Under the pieces are notes generated by a model, which saw only the letters and a program-made list of their open reading frames with translations, made no database searches and was not told the origin of the DNA. Source: Methylomarinum sp. Ch1-1 (GTDB lineage Bacteria; Pseudomonadota; Gammaproteobacteria; Methylococcales; Methylomonadaceae). Taken from it: DNA of 64,000 bases. The stretch covers positions 3,870,501-3,934,500 of the forward strand of contig NZ_CP157743.1 of assembly GCF_030717995.2 (NCBI RefSeq). The letters run 5' to 3'. This document shows positions 18,613 to 26,795 of the stretch, one piece after another (the first letter of the stretch is position 1; each line of letters begins with the position of its first letter). A program made the translations under genes and the position numbers.

Positions 18613-19084
18613 GCCTTGGACAGTCATTTACGGGTTTACCATGCGATTGCTCAGGAAATCGGCCAATTGGAGCAAAAAGTGATGGCACAGATCAAACCAA
18701 AAGCTGAGTACGACATTCTGACCAGTATGACCGGCGTCGGACCGATTCTGGGGACAACGATCCTACTGGAAACCGGCGATATCACCCGATTTAAACAAGT
18801 AGGCCACTATGCGTCTTATTGTCGTTGCGTTAAAAGTGAGAAAACCAGCAATGGGCGTAGGCAATGCGAAAAGCGGCAATAAATACTTGTCCTGGGCGTT
18901 CTCCGAAGCGGCGCATTTTGCGGTTCGCTACGAGCCTTTGGCGAAACGGTTTTACGAACGCAAACAGCGCCGTACCAATGGTATTGTAGCCATTCGGTCG
19001 GTGGCGCATAAACTGGCCAGAGCAGCTTATTACATGCTAAGAGATCAAACACGGTTTGATGCGACACGGTTGTTTGCCAGTTGA

Positions 19085-19738
19085 GTTCGGCGGCTGCGGT
19101 AAGCCAGGTATTGGGGTTGGTGAAACCATGAGACTCTGATTGGATGCCGCAGTCCGCCATCGATTGACATCATTCGTCCGAACCGCGAACCACACTGGGT
19201 TGGACTGTTGAACAAACAGAACCATGAGATCTGTGATAAACATTTTGGACACGGTTCGGAACCAAGGTTTTTGTGGGGCGCTAAGGCGCCAGGGATGTTG
19301 AATGAATCGGTTGACTACGCCGACATCAACGACCTTGATCCAGATGGGTGACCGGTGCGGATGATTCATCCGACACCTGAGAAGAGAAATAAAGGGTGCG
19401 AATGCGATGCAACTGATGGCGTTATAGGGATGCTGCCTGAAAAAGCGTAGCATCGGGGACGGGTAATCAGGATAACGGTATTGAAAAAACCTATGGACGT
19501 GTGGACGCGTCCTTCGGAACGGCTCGAGCTAAAGCCGTGTGGATAAGCCGTGGACAACGTCCGTGTTGCCCACCGTTTATCCACACTCTCGGGCCTCGCG
19601 ACCACGACGACCACAGGTTCAATAACAAAGTTTTATTAAAACGATACCGAAAAAATCCAATATTTGCCCGAGGAATTTTTTGGCTTATTGACACCGGCTG
19701 GCTAATGGGTGACCCCTTTACTTCTGCTCTTAATTGAA
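19085..19738. other. Non-coding right side of the IS110 copy and IS debris
   Basis: About 650 bp with no credible gene. The proximal part presumably belongs to the IS110 element's end; in some IS110 relatives this side encodes the guide RNA, which I cannot verify. A pair of inverted blocks GTGTGGATAAGC (19539) and TTTATCCACAC (19576) could form a hairpin. Open frames here have no recognisable protein character. Confidence 0.45.
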
Positions 19739-19876
19739 AACAACGGGCTCAAGAAGCTACAAGCGCTCTGTGCCGTGATGCGAAAATTGTTGCACGCCAT
19801 CCATGGCATGTTGAAAACCAATAAGGAATTTGATGGAGCTCGTTTTTATTCGATGCCTGCCGATTCCGCTAACTGA
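19739..19876 (+). pseudogene. C-terminal remnant of another IS110-family transposase
   Basis: NNGLKKLQALCAVMRKLLHA, IHGMLKTNKEFDGARFY then a stop at 19874. This is the usual last ~45 residues of an IS110 transposase (VMRKLLHxIHGMLK...FD). The upstream part is missing. Confidence 0.75.
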
Positions 19877-19935
19877 GTTTTTAAGGTTTTTTGCAAAAGA
19901 TGACTTGTGTTTTAAGAGAGTATCTACGAGCTTTG

Positions 19936-20121
19936 TTAATCTTCGTCCGAAATATCCTTGATATTTTCCTTGAGATCACCAAAGCCCTTGCGAACTTTGC
20001 CGACGTTCTTTTGGACATTGCCTTCGATCTCCATCTCCTTGTCATCCAGTATGACGCCGGCGGCTTCCTTGACTTTTCCTTTGGCTTCTTCAATACGGCC
20101 TTTTACTTGATCTTTGTTCAT
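19936..20121 (-). CDS. CsbD family stress protein (copy 1)
   Basis: 61 residues from MNKDQVKGRIEEAKGKVKEA; AGGAG lies 8 bp before the ATG. Small, highly charged CsbD-like protein (GRIEEAKGKVKEAAG...GNVQKNVGKVRKGFGD), predicted helical and soluble. The family is induced by general stress in many bacteria; its molecular role is unknown. A near-perfect stress motif lies 107 bp upstream. It is divergent from the PRC-barrel gene at 20468. A close paralogue lies at 33046-33222 in the same arrangement. Confidence 0.93.
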   Translation of the reverse strand: MNKDQVKGRIEEAKGKVKEAAGVILDDKEMEIEGNVQKNVGKVRKGFGDLKENIKDISDED

Positions 20122-20228
20122 ATGCTTCTCCTGGTGTGTTAGCCATGACCCATTGGCCATACCCAAAGCGAGAAAAGGTATTTTCTATCGCTCAAATGAA
20201 ACGGTACGCACAAAAATAGACAGGGTCG

Positions 20229-20242
20229 ATGCGGCAGCGCAC
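20229..20242 (-). promoter_or_regulatory. Palindromic stress motif, site 3 (near match)
   Basis: ATGCGGCAGCGCAC, two mismatches to GTNCGNTANCGNAC, with flanks GTCG before and ATAG after as at other sites. 107 bp upstream of CsbD copy 1, oriented towards it. Confidence 0.55.
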
Positions 20243-20342
20243 ATAGCCCACGAACTAGTGAGTTAGGCATTTTCGCCGTTTTTCTAGCTCGAGAAACGGT
20301 TTCGGTTAAGTTGCCTCGTCAATTCACCAAGAGCCACATTAT

Positions 20343-20356
20343 GTTCGATAGCGTAC
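20343..20356 (+). promoter_or_regulatory. Palindromic stress motif, site 4
   Basis: GTTCGATAGCGTAC, exact match, with TTAT before and CGAC after. 111 bp upstream of the PRC-barrel start codon, oriented towards it. The identical 14-mer recurs at 33660. Confidence 0.65.
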
Positions 20357-20467
20357 CGACGACAACTGATGCGTGGGTTAAAGTTTGGTTGGGTTTGGGA
20401 AACACCACAGAGTCTCCAGATTCAAACCCTAAATTTACCGAATCTTTTTAACCCGTTGGAGGATAGT

Positions 20468-21007
20468 ATGAAAAAAATAATTCCCATCCTAGCCGTGTCT
20501 TTTCTGAGTGCGGCAACAAGTCCAATCTGGGCGGCTGATGACATCCAGGAGAAAAAACAAGAGCTTCTCAAAAAACAACAAGAAGTCAAGGAAATGCAGA
20601 CCGAAATCAGGCAAGACAGCAAAAAGGCAACGGACCTCCGCGCCCATGAGGCCAACAAGGCCATGCAACAAGTGAGCAGGGCCAGCAAGATTACCGGCAC
20701 CCAGGTGAAAAACACTATTGGAGACAGCCTCGGCGACATCATTGACTTGGTGCTCGACCCAGAAAGTGGCCAAGTGGTCTATGCCGTTGTTTCCTTCGGT
20801 GGTGTATTCGGCGTGGGTGACAAGCTGTTTGCCATTCCCTGGAGGGCCCTGCATTGGGCAAGTGATAAAGAGCATTACGTCCTAGATCTGGATAAGGAAA
20901 CCCTAAAAAATGCACCGGGTTTCGATCAGAAACATTGGCCGGAAAATTCCGAGAAATGGGAAGAACAAGGCCAGGCCCTCGGCCAGTTTTATCGTGTGAC
21001 GCCTTAA
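20468..21007 (+). CDS. Secreted PRC-barrel domain protein
   Basis: 179 residues from ATG 20468, preceded by GGAGG. Signal peptide MKKIIPILAVSFLSAATSPIWA, then a charged coiled-coil (DIQEKKQELLKKQQEVKEMQ onward), then the PRC-barrel (ASKITGTQVKNTIGDSLGDI, IDLVLDPESGQVVYAVVSFG, KLFAIPWRALHW). The end reads PGFDQKHWPENSEKW...FYRVTP. Probably periplasmic. PRC-barrel proteins of this kind are linked to envelope stress; the exact role is unknown. A decayed paralogue tail lies at 33743-33853. Confidence 0.9.
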   Translation: MKKIIPILAVSFLSAATSPIWAADDIQEKKQELLKKQQEVKEMQTEIRQDSKKATDLRAHEANKAMQQVSRASKITGTQVKNTIGDSLGDIIDLVLDPESGQVVYAVVSFGGVFGVGDKLFAIPWRALHWASDKEHYVLDLDKETLKNAPGFDQKHWPENSEKWEEQGQALGQFYRVTP

Positions 21008-21167
21008 CAGGGTATAGAAGGATTCAGACTCTGACGTCAATGCTGTAGACTTAAGAGCCTGAATCCCTTCGCTGATCCATCTACTACTGCCACGTTTTCT
21101 GAGCTCGGCCATTTTTAGCGTTTCTCGTTTTTTTGCCAAGCGCTTTCACGGCTTAGGATATGGTTAC

Positions 21168-21358
21168 AAATAACTCGTTGATAGGTAAGCCACTGGTTTG
21201 ACCAGTGACACTATCAAGGCTCTGCCTTAAGATTCAGTTTTAAAAAGACATGTAAATTTCTCCTCAGGGCTTGGCGGTCCATAAAAAGAGGAGAATTACA
21301 TGTCTTACGAAAGCTTAAGTCATTCAAAATGGGACTGCAAATATCATATGGTATTTCA
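21168..21358 (+). mobile_element. Truncated IS200-type element, tnpA-side end only
   Basis: Repeats the end of the element at 18430-18612 in reverse orientation: hairpin around CCACTGGTTTGACCAGTG, leader, GAGGAG, and the first ~18 codons of tnpA (MSYESLSHSKWDCKYHMVF), then unrelated sequence. No transposase is encoded. Confidence 0.85.
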
Positions 21359-21432
21359 ATAATTTGGACACATTTACGCCGCAATTGCCCCATAATCACT
21401 GAATTCGTCAAACACTTGGGCTATTTTTTAGG

Positions 21433-21761
21433 AAAATGGGGACATAGGAAAATGAAAAAGAAAATGGGGACAGATTTATTTATCGGCCTGATTTTCTCCA
21501 AAAATAAATCTGTCCCCTTTTCCCACGTGTCCCCTTTTCCCACGCACTCAGAATTGGCTCATGGTTCTACTGTTTCGTCCTGCAATGGCGCTGAAAACTT
21601 GACTATGGGTAAGCCGCTGGATCATCTGTCATCGGGAGTAAATTTCGAAGAAGAATATCCCCTTATCGCTGAGGCGCCAAAAAATAAATCTGTCCCCTTT
21701 TCCACTTATCGCTGAGGCGCCAAAAAATAAATCTGTCCCCTTTTCCAGTCCCCTTTTCCAA
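21433..21761. repeat. Repeat R2, copy B
   Basis: Same composite as 15326-15573: GGGGACAGATTTATTTATCG, a ~130-bp spacer and AATAAATCTGTCCCCTTTTC blocks, here with the last unit (TTATCGCTGAGGCGCCAAAA...) in tandem. No coding capacity seen. Confidence 0.8.
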
Positions 21762-21764
21762 AGG

Positions 21765-21890
21765 CAATGGCGATGGCTTGGGCAATGCCCTTGATACCGG
21801 TCAGTAATTCAAAACCACGCTTGAGTTCCGGATGCGCCTCAATCAAAGCCATTTCATTTCTGGCGATTTAAGGTTTGCCGGAAATGCTCC
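21765..21890 (-). pseudogene. Possible IS110 transposase scrap
   Basis: Reads ARNEMALIEAHPELKRGFEL then LTGIKGIAQAIAIAF on the minus strand, like the stretch before the helix-hairpin motif of IS110 transposases. It is short and without start, stop or ends. Confidence 0.45.
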
Positions 21891-21923
21891 CGCTTATTCC
21901 GGCCTACATGGCTGAAAATTACC

Positions 21924-23276
21924 TTACGGGGAAGCGTGTTCCTGAAACGGGTCTTTCAGAATGTGGGCTAGGCGAGCTAAGGAGGCTTCGATCTCTGCTC
22001 TATCGTGCGCTGAATTGATGGATCCCCGGGCCGTAGTGGTCATCAAATCCGCTTGTTTACTCAATGCTTGCCGGCGCCGCGTGGTAGTGGTCTGGCCGGC
22101 TATGATTTCCAGCGATTGCAGCAGGTGTGTCAGAACCGCGACATTACCTTCGGCATTCTGCCGAATTTGGTCAAAAGCTTCGGCCAGCAGACTATCGAAA
22201 CTCGGGCATCGGGCAATCACGCGCAGTTTCCCCTGATCCAGAATGAATGAGCTGGCAATACGCCGAGCCGAGAGCCTTGCCAAGATCGCCGTCAGGTAAT
22301 CCACGCACATCACCGCCGTTGTAGTGTCGTTGATGCCGGGTGACAGTGCTTTCAAGGCAATATCCACTATTTGCCGAATGCCAAAAACGGCGTCCTGTTC
22401 CACCGAGCGCTGTCGACCGATGAGGTAGGCCGCGTTCAGCTTGGCCGTCATGTCGTCGTCCACTCCGTCCGAGCCAGACGCGGAGACTAGCGGTGCGCCC
22501 TCGATGGCAAACTCGCCTATGCCGCGCTCCATCCGAAGAATGGTTCCTCTGTCCCGAGCCAGTGTCAGAAGCGCATTCCGGTCGATAGTTTCGATGTAAC
22601 CGGTCTGTTGCGCAGGAATAGCAGACCAAGTCCGCTCTGCAAGAAACATAGCCATGTCTCCATCGCCCTCTTCGTCCGCCGCTCCATCGGTGTTTTCACC
22701 CAGTTCCTGGGGAAATAGATGATCCACGGCGACGATAGCATCCTGTGCAACCGCGGCAAGAATGCTCGACGCTTGGATAGACATCGAAATGTGGTGAATG
22801 AAGTGGATTAAAAAGGCAATCCCGACGAACGCGAGGATCAAGCCGGCCAGCACCGCCAGCGCAGGGACGAACGTTCCCTCGTCCCCCCCTCGGATGGTTC
22901 TGAGCACCACAAGGCAATACGCGAAGATGCCGACGAACACGCCGAGCACCCATTGGTTAATACGGTCGCGCATAAAGTTCCGAAGAACCCGGGACGTGTA
23001 CTGACTGGATGTCAGCGCGAGGGCAACAATGGTAATTGAAAACACCACTCCGGCCACCGTGATCATCGAACTGGCAACGGTCGTCAACAGACCGCGGGCA
23101 CCGGCCGCACCGGCGCCGAAGAACAGCGGCCACCTCTTGACAATTTGCGGATCGACCAGCGTGTCCGCTGTAATCAGGACGATGGCAAGCGCCACGGCAT
23201 CCAGAACAAGCACTGCCGGTACAAACCAGAAGCTAGACCGTATCTGCTGCCACCAATGGTATAGTTTCGTTTTCAC
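21924..23276 (-). CDS. DUF2254 membrane protein
   Basis: 450 residues. N-terminal helices (SSFWFVPAVLVLDAVALAIV; STMITVAGVVFS-like MITVAGVVFSITIVALALTS; QWVLGVFVGIFAYCLVVLRT; VLAGLILAFVGIAFLIHFIH) form four membrane segments. The soluble C-terminal half includes ALSPGINDTTTAVMCVDYLT, a hallmark of DUF2254. Inner-membrane protein of unknown function. The stop lies 24 bp upstream-side of the Ca-type ATPase stop region, so the two may be co-transcribed (ATPase first). Confidence 0.9.
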   Translation of the reverse strand: MKTKLYHWWQQIRSSFWFVPAVLVLDAVALAIVLITADTLVDPQIVKRWPLFFGAGAAGARGLLTTVASSMITVAGVVFSITIVALALTSSQYTSRVLRNFMRDRINQWVLGVFVGIFAYCLVVLRTIRGGDEGTFVPALAVLAGLILAFVGIAFLIHFIHHISMSIQASSILAAVAQDAIVAVDHLFPQELGENTDGAADEEGDGDMAMFLAERTWSAIPAQQTGYIETIDRNALLTLARDRGTILRMERGIGEFAIEGAPLVSASGSDGVDDDMTAKLNAAYLIGRQRSVEQDAVFGIRQIVDIALKALSPGINDTTTAVMCVDYLTAILARLSARRIASSFILDQGKLRVIARCPSFDSLLAEAFDQIRQNAEGNVAVLTHLLQSLEIIAGQTTTTRRRQALSKQADLMTTTARGSINSAHDRAEIEASLARLAHILKDPFQEHASP

Positions 23277-23300
23277 TCTAAGATGCCTTTCTGTTAGGGT

Positions 23301-26063
23301 TTAAGGATTTCGCCGAATCGGAGGATCGTTTTGCCGCCAGCGGCGCCGCACCAGTTTCACCAGTTCCAGAATAAATAAGGGGATGGCGCCCAGCGCGAAA
23401 AGCAGGAGACAGTCGGTAAACGGCAGGTATGAAGTCTTCAGGAAGCGGCCCAGCATTTCGTTATGCTGACTCAGCACTTGCAGACCGAACGAAACGGCGA
23501 TCACCACGACCAGGTTGAGGTTGGTGAAAAGGGAAATACGCCAGACCGGTTTGGTTTCGCTACGGGCGCCAAAGGCTCGCAACAGCTCGGCGAAGACCAG
23601 CACGGCGAAAGCATAGGTCCGTGCGATTTCCGTGGTTTCCGTCTTCAGGATATAGAAGTAAACCGCGAATGCCACACTGGCCGTAAGCAAGCCCGTAAAA
23701 CCCATGGTGCGGAGAAAGTTAGCGGTGGTAATGCGCTCGGAACGGGCGCGCGGTTGGCGCTGCATTACGTCGGGATCGATGGGGTCGGTGGCCAGGCATA
23801 GGGCGGGCAAGCCATCGGTGACCAGATTGATCCACAGCAGGTGTATGGGCAGCAGGGGCGTCGGCAGACCCACGACCACGCAAACCGTCATCAGTAACAG
23901 CTCGCCGGTGTTGCCCGCCAGCAGGTATTGCAGGGTCTTACGGATATTGTCGTAGATGCCGCGCCCCTCTTCGACGGCGGCGACGATGGAAGCGAAGTTG
24001 TCATCGGTGATGATCATGTCCGCCGCCTGTTTGGTGACTTCCGTGCCGGCTTTGCCCATGGCGATGCCGATGTCGGCGCCCTTGATGGCCGGCGCATCGT
24101 TGACGCCGTCGCCGGTCATCGCCACCACCGCATCGTTGGCTTTCCAGGCGCGGATGATGCGCAATTTGTGTTCGGCGGTGACGCGGGCGTACACGGCGAT
24201 TTCGGCTATACGCTGCTGCAGCTCTTCATCAGACAGCTTGTCCAATTCGATACCCGCGACCGCTGTGTTATCGTCGGTGGCAATGCCGATTTCCCGAGCA
24301 ATCGCGGTCGCGGTGTGCGGATGATCTCCGGTAATCATCACCACGCGGATGCCGGCTGCGCGACATTTGCCGACGGCATCCTTGGCTTCCTGGCGCGGCG
24401 GATCAACCATGCCCGACAGGCCCACGAACACCAGATCCTGTTCAACGGCGTCGGCGACGAGCTCGGCGGATGAGTCGTTGTCCAGATCGCGATAAGCCGA
24501 ACCGAGCACGCGCAGGGCTTGCTGGGCCATCGCGGTATTTTGCGCCACAATGGCTTGACGATCCTGGTCCGTCAGTGGACGGACACCGGCGCTGGTATAG
24601 AGTTTTGTACAGCGCTGCAACAGCACATCCGGCGCGCCATTGATGAAGGCGCGACATTGGCCATCCGGCAGTTTGCGGACCACCGTGCTCAGTTTACGAT
24701 CGGAATCGAACGGTATTTCATGCTGTTTGGGCATCTCTCGCTCGATGCGTTCCCGGTCGCCGCCCGCTTTAGTCCCGCCCACTAATAACGCACCTTCGGT
24801 GGGGTCGCCCACGACTTGCCAGCTGCCTTTTTCCTGGGAAAGATGAGCGTTATTACACCCGAGTATGACCGTCGCCAGTTCAAGCAATGGCGCCTCGTGT
24901 TCCACGTCGATCTGCTTGCCGTCGATCAGCACTTCGCCTTCCGGCCCGTAACCTTCGCCGCTGACCTGATAACGCTGCCCGGCCACGAAAAGCGCGCGCA
25001 CGGTCATTTGGCCCACCGTCAAGGTGCCGGTCTTGTCGGTGCAGATCACGCTAGTCGAACCCAGGGTCTCGACGGCGGACAATTTGCGCATCAGCGCATG
25101 GCGGCGGGACATGCGCACCACGCCAAGCGACAGCGCCACCGTGACCACGGCCGGCAACCCTTCCGGCACCGCTGCCACGGCAAGGCTCACCGAGGTCATG
25201 AATAACTCGAACAGCTCCGTGCCGCGCAGCAAGCCTAGGCCGAACAATAGCGCGACAACGCCCAGCGCCGTCCAGACCAGTATCTGTCCGAACGACTCAA
25301 GCTTTTTCTCCAGCGGGGTCTGTTCCTCCTCACCCGCTTCTGCAATCAAACCGGCGATACGGCCCAACTCGGTCTGCATCGCCGTGGCGACAACCACGGC
25401 AAGACCGGTACCCGCCGCGACGCTGGTACCCATGAACACCATATTGTCGCGGTCGGCCAGCGGGACGTCGATCTGTTCCAAAGTCTCGGAATGTTTGGTT
25501 TGCGCTAACGATTCGCCGGTCAGCGTCGCTTCGATGCATCTGAGCGAGGCGGCCTCCAGCAGCCGGGCATCGGCGGCGATCAGGTCGCCGGCTTCCAATG
25601 CCAGAATGTCGCCGGTAACGATTCCGGAGGCTGGAATCGACATGACTTTTCCATCGCGCCACACCTTGGCCTGGGGCGCGGTCATTTTCTTGAGCGCCGC
25701 GATGGACTTCTCGGCGTTGAACTCTTGGTAGAAGCCGATGACGGCGTTGAGGGCGACAATGGCGAGGATGGCGCCGGCATCCATCATTTCGCCCAGCAGG
25801 CCAGAGACGACACCCGCCACAATCAGTATCCAGATGATCAGGCTCTTGAACTGGTCGAGGAAAATCTGTAGCGGGCTGATGCGCTTGCCTTCCTTCAGCA
25901 CGTTCGGGCCGTTGGCGGTAAGTCGAAGGGCCGCTTCTTGTGCCGACAGTCCTGTCGCTGAGGAATCGAGCTGTGCCAGCGTTTCCTCGACGGACAGCCT
26001 GTGCCAGGCTTGGGTTTTTGGCGGTTGTTCGGCGAGGGCGGGCGGTGGATTCATGTTAGGCAA
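23301..26063 (-). CDS. Cation P-type ATPase, Ca2+/type II-like
   Basis: 920 residues. Complete P2-type pump: N-terminal cation-ATPase domain, actuator LTGES near residue 182, membrane motif AVAAVPEGLPAVVTVALSLG (about 296-315; the PEGL form of type II pumps), phosphorylation site CTDKTGTLT with Asp343, MTGDGVNDAPAIKGADIGIA, and six C-terminal helices including LLWINLVTDGLPALCLATDP. Resembles bacterial PMR1/SERCA-like ATPases. The ion could be Ca2+, Mn2+ or Na+; sequence alone does not settle it. It starts 6 bp after the CheB stop, so it is probably in one operon with CheB and DUF2254. Confidence 0.92.
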   Translation of the reverse strand: MPNMNPPPALAEQPPKTQAWHRLSVEETLAQLDSSATGLSAQEAALRLTANGPNVLKEGKRISPLQIFLDQFKSLIIWILIVAGVVSGLLGEMMDAGAILAIVALNAVIGFYQEFNAEKSIAALKKMTAPQAKVWRDGKVMSIPASGIVTGDILALEAGDLIAADARLLEAASLRCIEATLTGESLAQTKHSETLEQIDVPLADRDNMVFMGTSVAAGTGLAVVVATAMQTELGRIAGLIAEAGEEEQTPLEKKLESFGQILVWTALGVVALLFGLGLLRGTELFELFMTSVSLAVAAVPEGLPAVVTVALSLGVVRMSRRHALMRKLSAVETLGSTSVICTDKTGTLTVGQMTVRALFVAGQRYQVSGEGYGPEGEVLIDGKQIDVEHEAPLLELATVILGCNNAHLSQEKGSWQVVGDPTEGALLVGGTKAGGDRERIEREMPKQHEIPFDSDRKLSTVVRKLPDGQCRAFINGAPDVLLQRCTKLYTSAGVRPLTDQDRQAIVAQNTAMAQQALRVLGSAYRDLDNDSSAELVADAVEQDLVFVGLSGMVDPPRQEAKDAVGKCRAAGIRVVMITGDHPHTATAIAREIGIATDDNTAVAGIELDKLSDEELQQRIAEIAVYARVTAEHKLRIIRAWKANDAVVAMTGDGVNDAPAIKGADIGIAMGKAGTEVTKQAADMIITDDNFASIVAAVEEGRGIYDNIRKTLQYLLAGNTGELLLMTVCVVVGLPTPLLPIHLLWINLVTDGLPALCLATDPIDPDVMQRQPRARSERITTANFLRTMGFTGLLTASVAFAVYFYILKTETTEIARTYAFAVLVFAELLRAFGARSETKPVWRISLFTNLNLVVVIAVSFGLQVLSQHNEMLGRFLKTSYLPFTDCLLLFALGAIPLFILELVKLVRRRWRQNDPPIRRNP

Positions 26064-26069
26064 CCTTAC

Positions 26070-26663
26070 CTAAACCATTGCAGCCGTTTGCGAAATTCTA
26101 ACAATTTCTTCAGCAATATCCGCAGGTGAAAGCACAAAATCGATATACCCGCTTGCAATTGCGCTCTCAGGCATATCAGGTTGTTTGGCGGTATCCAGTT
26201 TCTGTGCGATGGTAATACCCCCGGCTTGTTTTATCTGGGACAGCGCTGCGGCACCATCTCCATCATAGCCAGAGACAATGATAGCGATCAATTTACCGTC
26301 CCAATTTTCTGCCAGAGAACGAAGAAATACCGTAATCACGTCCGGCCATCCTCGCGGTTTTGAGATCGGTTTTAAATGGAATTCTCCATCAAGAATATGC
26401 AAATCACGCTTTTCCGGAATGATGAACACATGGTTGGGTACGATATCTAATTTCTCCTTGATCAGTTCAACCGGCATCTGGGTGTACCGCGGGAGAATTT
26501 CGTGCAGCAGGGTGGATACGGTTCTCAGGTGATTGACAATGACAATCGCAATACCCAAATCGGGCGGCAGACTCTGTAGTAATTGTCTATAGGCGTCGAG
26601 GCCGCCGGCCGAACCACCCACGCAAACGACAGGAAAATCTTTTGCACACGCATTAGCTTTCAT
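26070..26663 (-). CDS. Stand-alone CheB methylesterase-domain protein
   Basis: 197 residues from ATG 26663, chosen because GGAGA lies 8 bp before it; an ATG at 26678 has no ribosome site. CheB catalytic domain only, no receiver domain: VVCVGGSAGGLDAYRQLLQS (Ser), IVNHL (His), IVSGYDGDGAAALSQIKQAG (Asp). Without a CheR or chemoreceptor next to it, a role in chemotaxis is unlikely. Similar free CheB domains occur in stress-gene clusters with cation ATPases. Substrate unknown. Confidence 0.88.
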   Translation of the reverse strand: MKANACAKDFPVVCVGGSAGGLDAYRQLLQSLPPDLGIAIVIVNHLRTVSTLLHEILPRYTQMPVELIKEKLDIVPNHVFIIPEKRDLHILDGEFHLKPISKPRGWPDVITVFLRSLAENWDGKLIAIIVSGYDGDGAAALSQIKQAGGITIAQKLDTAKQPDMPESAIASGYIDFVLSPADIAEEIVRISQTAAMV

Positions 26664-26795
26664 TGACAATTTCTCCATTGCTATGTGACAGGTCTCCGAA
26701 CGGGCAGGCTGTAAAAGCACATTTTTTTAACATGTTGTGTAGCCCCTTTGTTTTCTCTGTGACTCGTTTTCCGAAACTTAATATTGTGTTCAGGG

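Larger units (their letters stand above)
17452..19084 (+). pseudogene. IS110-family transposase, several frameshifts and an inserted IS200-type element
   Basis: Starts MAFYCGIDLHSNNHVVVVID with AGGAG upstream. The first frame stops at KYTDDR; an extra T near 17732 breaks it and the next frame goes on as NDAFWLAHLMRLGLLKTGYI. It is then interrupted at about 17985-18610, resumes LALDSHLRVYHAIAQEIGQL and LTSMTGVGPILGTTILLETG, and loses frame again near 18860 before GNAKSGNKYLSWAFSEAAHF. It is a different clade from the copy at 80-1092. Clearly dead. Confidence 0.88.

Noticed and set aside
19037-19453. 138-codon minus-strand frame beside the IS110 copy
   Set aside because: Overlaps the transposase end, no recognisable protein pattern; more likely non-coding IS DNA.
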